DNA from: Thalassospira lucentensis
GTDB taxonomy: Bacteria > Pseudomonadota > Alphaproteobacteria > Rhodospirillales > Thalassospiraceae
Reading direction: 5' to 3'
Length of the DNA: 64,000 nt
Assembly (NCBI RefSeq): GCF_011806425.1
Contig: NZ_JAATOV010000004.1
Location: 248,001-312,000, forward strand
The number at the start of each line of letters is the position of its first letter. The first letter of the stretch is position 1. This document shows, one piece after another, positions 62,042 through 64,000 of this stretch. The notes beneath the pieces are model-generated. The model saw nothing but the letters and a program-made list of their open reading frames with translations. It was not told the DNA's origin and did no database searches. A program made the position numbers and the translations under genes.

Positions 62042-63367
62042 TTAGTAAACGCCTTCTTCTTGCATCAACTCATCAACTGCTTCGGACGCATCAGCCAGCG
62101 CCTCGTCCACGGTCTTGTCCCCAACAATCGCCGCCTGAAGTTCCGGATAAATCAAGTTGGTCGATTCAATCCAAAGGGCAGTCGGCGGAACGGCAAATGC
62201 GGTTGCCGCAGTTTCCTTAAAGGCGGCCAAAACTTCGCTGCGATACGGATCGTCTTTGGCCTGTTCGGAAACATAATCCCAAACAGCTGTGCGTGACGGC
62301 AACGGCCCGGCAGCACTTTCAAGTTTCTGGCTGTCTTCGTTGGTCAGGAACTCAACCAATGACGCCGCGGCTTCTTTGTTTTCACAATCGTCAGTGACGG
62401 AAAATCCGTGGAAACCCGACCAACCGGTGCGCACACCAGCCGATCCTTTGGGTGCGGGCGCAACGCCAACATTCCCGGCAACTTTGGACGAGGACGGATC
62501 ATTAAAGAACGCCGCCCAGCCCGGCCAATCAAGGTTAAGCGCAATCGTTCCCGAGGCAAATCCGTTGCCCAAATCGTCCCACAGATAGTTGGTTGTACCC
62601 GCCGGAACAGCTCCCGCCTTATACAAATCAACAAACCACTGCAGGGCACGTTTGCCTTCTTCGGAATCAAATGCCGGCGAAAAATCATCGTTAAACAGCT
62701 TACCGCCTTCGGCAACGACCATCTCGTAGTAACGCCCAACGATGGCTTCGTCTTTACCGGCATATTGCGTGCCATAGAAATTCGGCGGATCGGCAAAGAA
62801 AATAGCCTGATCTTTTACCTGCGCCCAGGTTTCGGGCACGGCAAGTTTATAGCCATATTCCTCTTCAAACGCCTTGGCGCGCGCCGCATCGTCATAAAGG
62901 TCTTTTTGGTAATACAGTGCCGACACATCAAACTGTGCGCGCGGCAACATGACCAGTTCGCCATCAAACGTCGCGGCTTTGATATTGGCCGGGACAAATT
63001 CGGCAACCACGTCTTTACTGATCAGGTCAGTCAGATCGGTATAAAGGCTGGAATACTGAGACGCGAAGGACGAATGGTTCGACCCAACGCACCAATCGGT
63101 TGTCCCTGCGGCGATATCGGATTTGAACTCTTTATCCAGCTCGAAATGGTTTTTCTTGGAAATAATCTCGACTTTGGCACCTGTTGCCGCTTCCCATTCA
63201 GGGATGCGCGCATAAAGAGCCTCATATTGCTGACCACCGATAAGTTTGGCTTCGATGGTGACACCATCAAATTCGCCGGCTTGTGCGTTGCCGGTTTGGG
63301 CAACAAAGGCAGTCGCCGCAAAGGCGGCAAGCACGGCGCAGGATGCACCGCTCAAATACTTGTTCAT
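62042..63367 (-). CDS. Sugar ABC transporter periplasmic binding protein
   Basis: This is a family 1 extracellular solute-binding protein of 441 residues and the first gene of the operon. A signal peptide (SGASCAVLAAFAATAFVAQTG) precedes the mature start near GEFDGVTIEAKLIGG. YLWDDLGNGFASGTIALNLDWPGW and WSGFHGFSVTDDCENKEAAASL are characteristic segments. Two cysteines may form a disulfide. GGGAGGATAAA precedes the ATG at 63367; the frame extends to 63448 without a ribosome binding site. Confidence 0.95.
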   Translation of the reverse strand: MNKYLSGASCAVLAAFAATAFVAQTGNAQAGEFDGVTIEAKLIGGQQYEALYARIPEWEAATGAKVEIISKKNHFELDKEFKSDIAAGTTDWCVGSNHSSFASQYSSLYTDLTDLISKDVVAEFVPANIKAATFDGELVMLPRAQFDVSALYYQKDLYDDAARAKAFEEEYGYKLAVPETWAQVKDQAIFFADPPNFYGTQYAGKDEAIVGRYYEMVVAEGGKLFNDDFSPAFDSEEGKRALQWFVDLYKAGAVPAGTTNYLWDDLGNGFASGTIALNLDWPGWAAFFNDPSSSKVAGNVGVAPAPKGSAGVRTGWSGFHGFSVTDDCENKEAAASLVEFLTNEDSQKLESAAGPLPSRTAVWDYVSEQAKDDPYRSEVLAAFKETAATAFAVPPTALWIESTNLIYPELQAAIVGDKTVDEALADASEAVDELMQEEGVY

Positions 63368-63460
63368 TTTATCCTCCCTAATGGATCGGCCTCTCGACCG
63401 GCTGATGATCCTGCTGTCTTTTGATGCAGCTTTCATATTCGGAATCATCTTTTATATTTA

Positions 63461-63487
63461 AACTTGACTTGATTGGAGAGTCAAGTT
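63461..63487. promoter_or_regulatory. Candidate operator, 9-base inverted repeat
   Basis: AACTTGACT-TGATTGGAG-AGTCAAGTT is a perfect inverted repeat in the divergent gap between the sugar operon (minus) and the amidohydrolase gene (plus), about 95 bases before the binding-protein ATG. It is a likely site for the pathway regulator. Confidence 0.65.
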
Positions 63488-63598
63488 GAACTCCCCAAAG
63501 AATTCACCCTCTGCGCGAAAAAAGTTACCCTTACGCAAGCGTGTCAGATAACCACTGTCAAAAGCGCGGGAAACCGGGCGAAAAAGGAAGAAAGCATC

Positions 63599-64000
63599 AT
63601 GTTCATCGATACCCATCTTCACCTCGTTGCACGTGACCGCATTTCCTATCCGTGGCTAAAAGACGTGCCGCAACTCGATCAAGACTGGACCTATGACGCC
63701 TATGAAAAGACGGCCAAACGCATTGGCATTGATCGGGTTTTACACATGGAAGTCGATTGCGCCCCCAATTGCATCCAAACCGAAAATGCCTTTGTTGCGG
63801 AATTGATGGCACGGCCCGGAAGTCTTGTTTGCGGTGCCATTTCGTCTGCCCGACCGGAATCGGCTGGCTTTGACGCGTTTCTTGATGAACTCGACCCAAA
63901 GGTAATTAAAGGCATTCGCCGCGTCCTGCATGTGGTGCCCGATGACGTGTCGCAAAGCGATACCTTTCGCGCGAACGTGAAGCGTCTTGGCGACAAGGGC
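63599..64000 (+). CDS. Amidohydrolase_2 family sugar lactonase (partial, runs off the window)
   Basis: An ATG with AAGGAAG upstream opens a frame of 134 codons that is still open at the window end. The product begins MFIDTHLHL, holding the HxH metal motif (H6, H8) of amidohydrolase family 2. GIRRVLHVVPDDVSQSDTFRANVKRLGDKG-type sequence matches the L-fucono-1,5-lactonase/COG3618 group. It would open a sugar lactone to the aldonic acid consumed by the dehydratase. It is divergent from the operon and shares the candidate operator. The C-terminal half, with remaining active-site residues, is outside the window. Confidence 0.88.
   Translation, partial: MFIDTHLHLVARDRISYPWLKDVPQLDQDWTYDAYEKTAKRIGIDRVLHMEVDCAPNCIQTENAFVAELMARPGSLVCGAISSARPESAGFDAFLDELDPKVIKGIRRVLHVVPDDVSQSDTFRANVKRLGDKG

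Overview
The window looks like a chromosomal segment of a free-living, probably marine, alphaproteobacterium. A Thalassospira-like member of the Rhodospirillales fits best, but that is inferred from protein flavour and gene order and was not searched. It opens with the conserved order ftsZ-lpxC-bamD-recN-ligA (end of the division and cell-wall cluster plus outer-membrane and repair genes). Most genes are intact, tightly spaced and bounded by clear intrinsic terminators. I see no rRNA, tRNA, prophage, insertion sequence or CRISPR array.

Layout. 1-8.3 kb: cell division (ftsZ), lipid A (lpxC), outer-membrane assembly (bamD), repair and replication (recN, ligA). 8.3-18.6 kb: a small NTF2-like protein, a degenerate EAL-domain protein, a secreted nuclease-like protein, an EamA permease divergent from a LysR regulator, an aldo/keto reductase, a long-form aminopeptidase P, a 63-codon small ORF, an SDR and prmA. 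18.7-26.5 kb: UvrD/PcrA helicase, UDP-GlcNAc 2-epimerase, an unknown protein behind a possible sigma-54 promoter, a CLC chloride protein with CBS domains, and a Bcr/CflA-type MFS pump. 26.6-32.4 kb: a methionine-cycle block (SahR-like ArsR/methyltransferase regulator, metF, and methionine synthase split into two genes). 32.6-38.9 kb: mlaA-mlaC, ettA, then a cNMP/CBS/DUF294 protein paired with a DnaQ-like protein, both lacking expected catalytic acids. 39.2-41.8 kb: modABC molybdate transporter. 41.8-49.5 kb: a hydroxyacid dehydrogenase and an iron-starvation locus (Fur box, FecI sigma, FecR, transducing TonB receptor, MFS, periplasmic binding protein).

49.6-64 kb is the main accessory region. 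An IclR regulator is followed by a two-gene plus-strand unit: a solute-binding-protein homologue with no signal peptide, and a class III CoA-transferase. Converging on it is a twelve-gene minus-strand operon: a complete sugar ABC transporter, an enolase-superfamily dehydratase, a RhaM-type mutarotase, a Gfo/Idh dehydrogenase, a MaoC hydratase, a two-subunit UxaA-type dehydratase, an SDR and an FAH-family hydrolase. A divergent amidohydrolase/lactonase gene runs off the right edge. The set resembles non-phosphorylating L-fucose/L-rhamnose-type oxidation (dehydrogenase, lactonase, dehydratase, 2-keto-3-deoxy dehydrogenase, diketo hydrolase). The extra UxaA pair, MaoC, CoA-transferase and leaderless binding protein do not fit the textbook route and make this the best candidate for an undescribed pathway.
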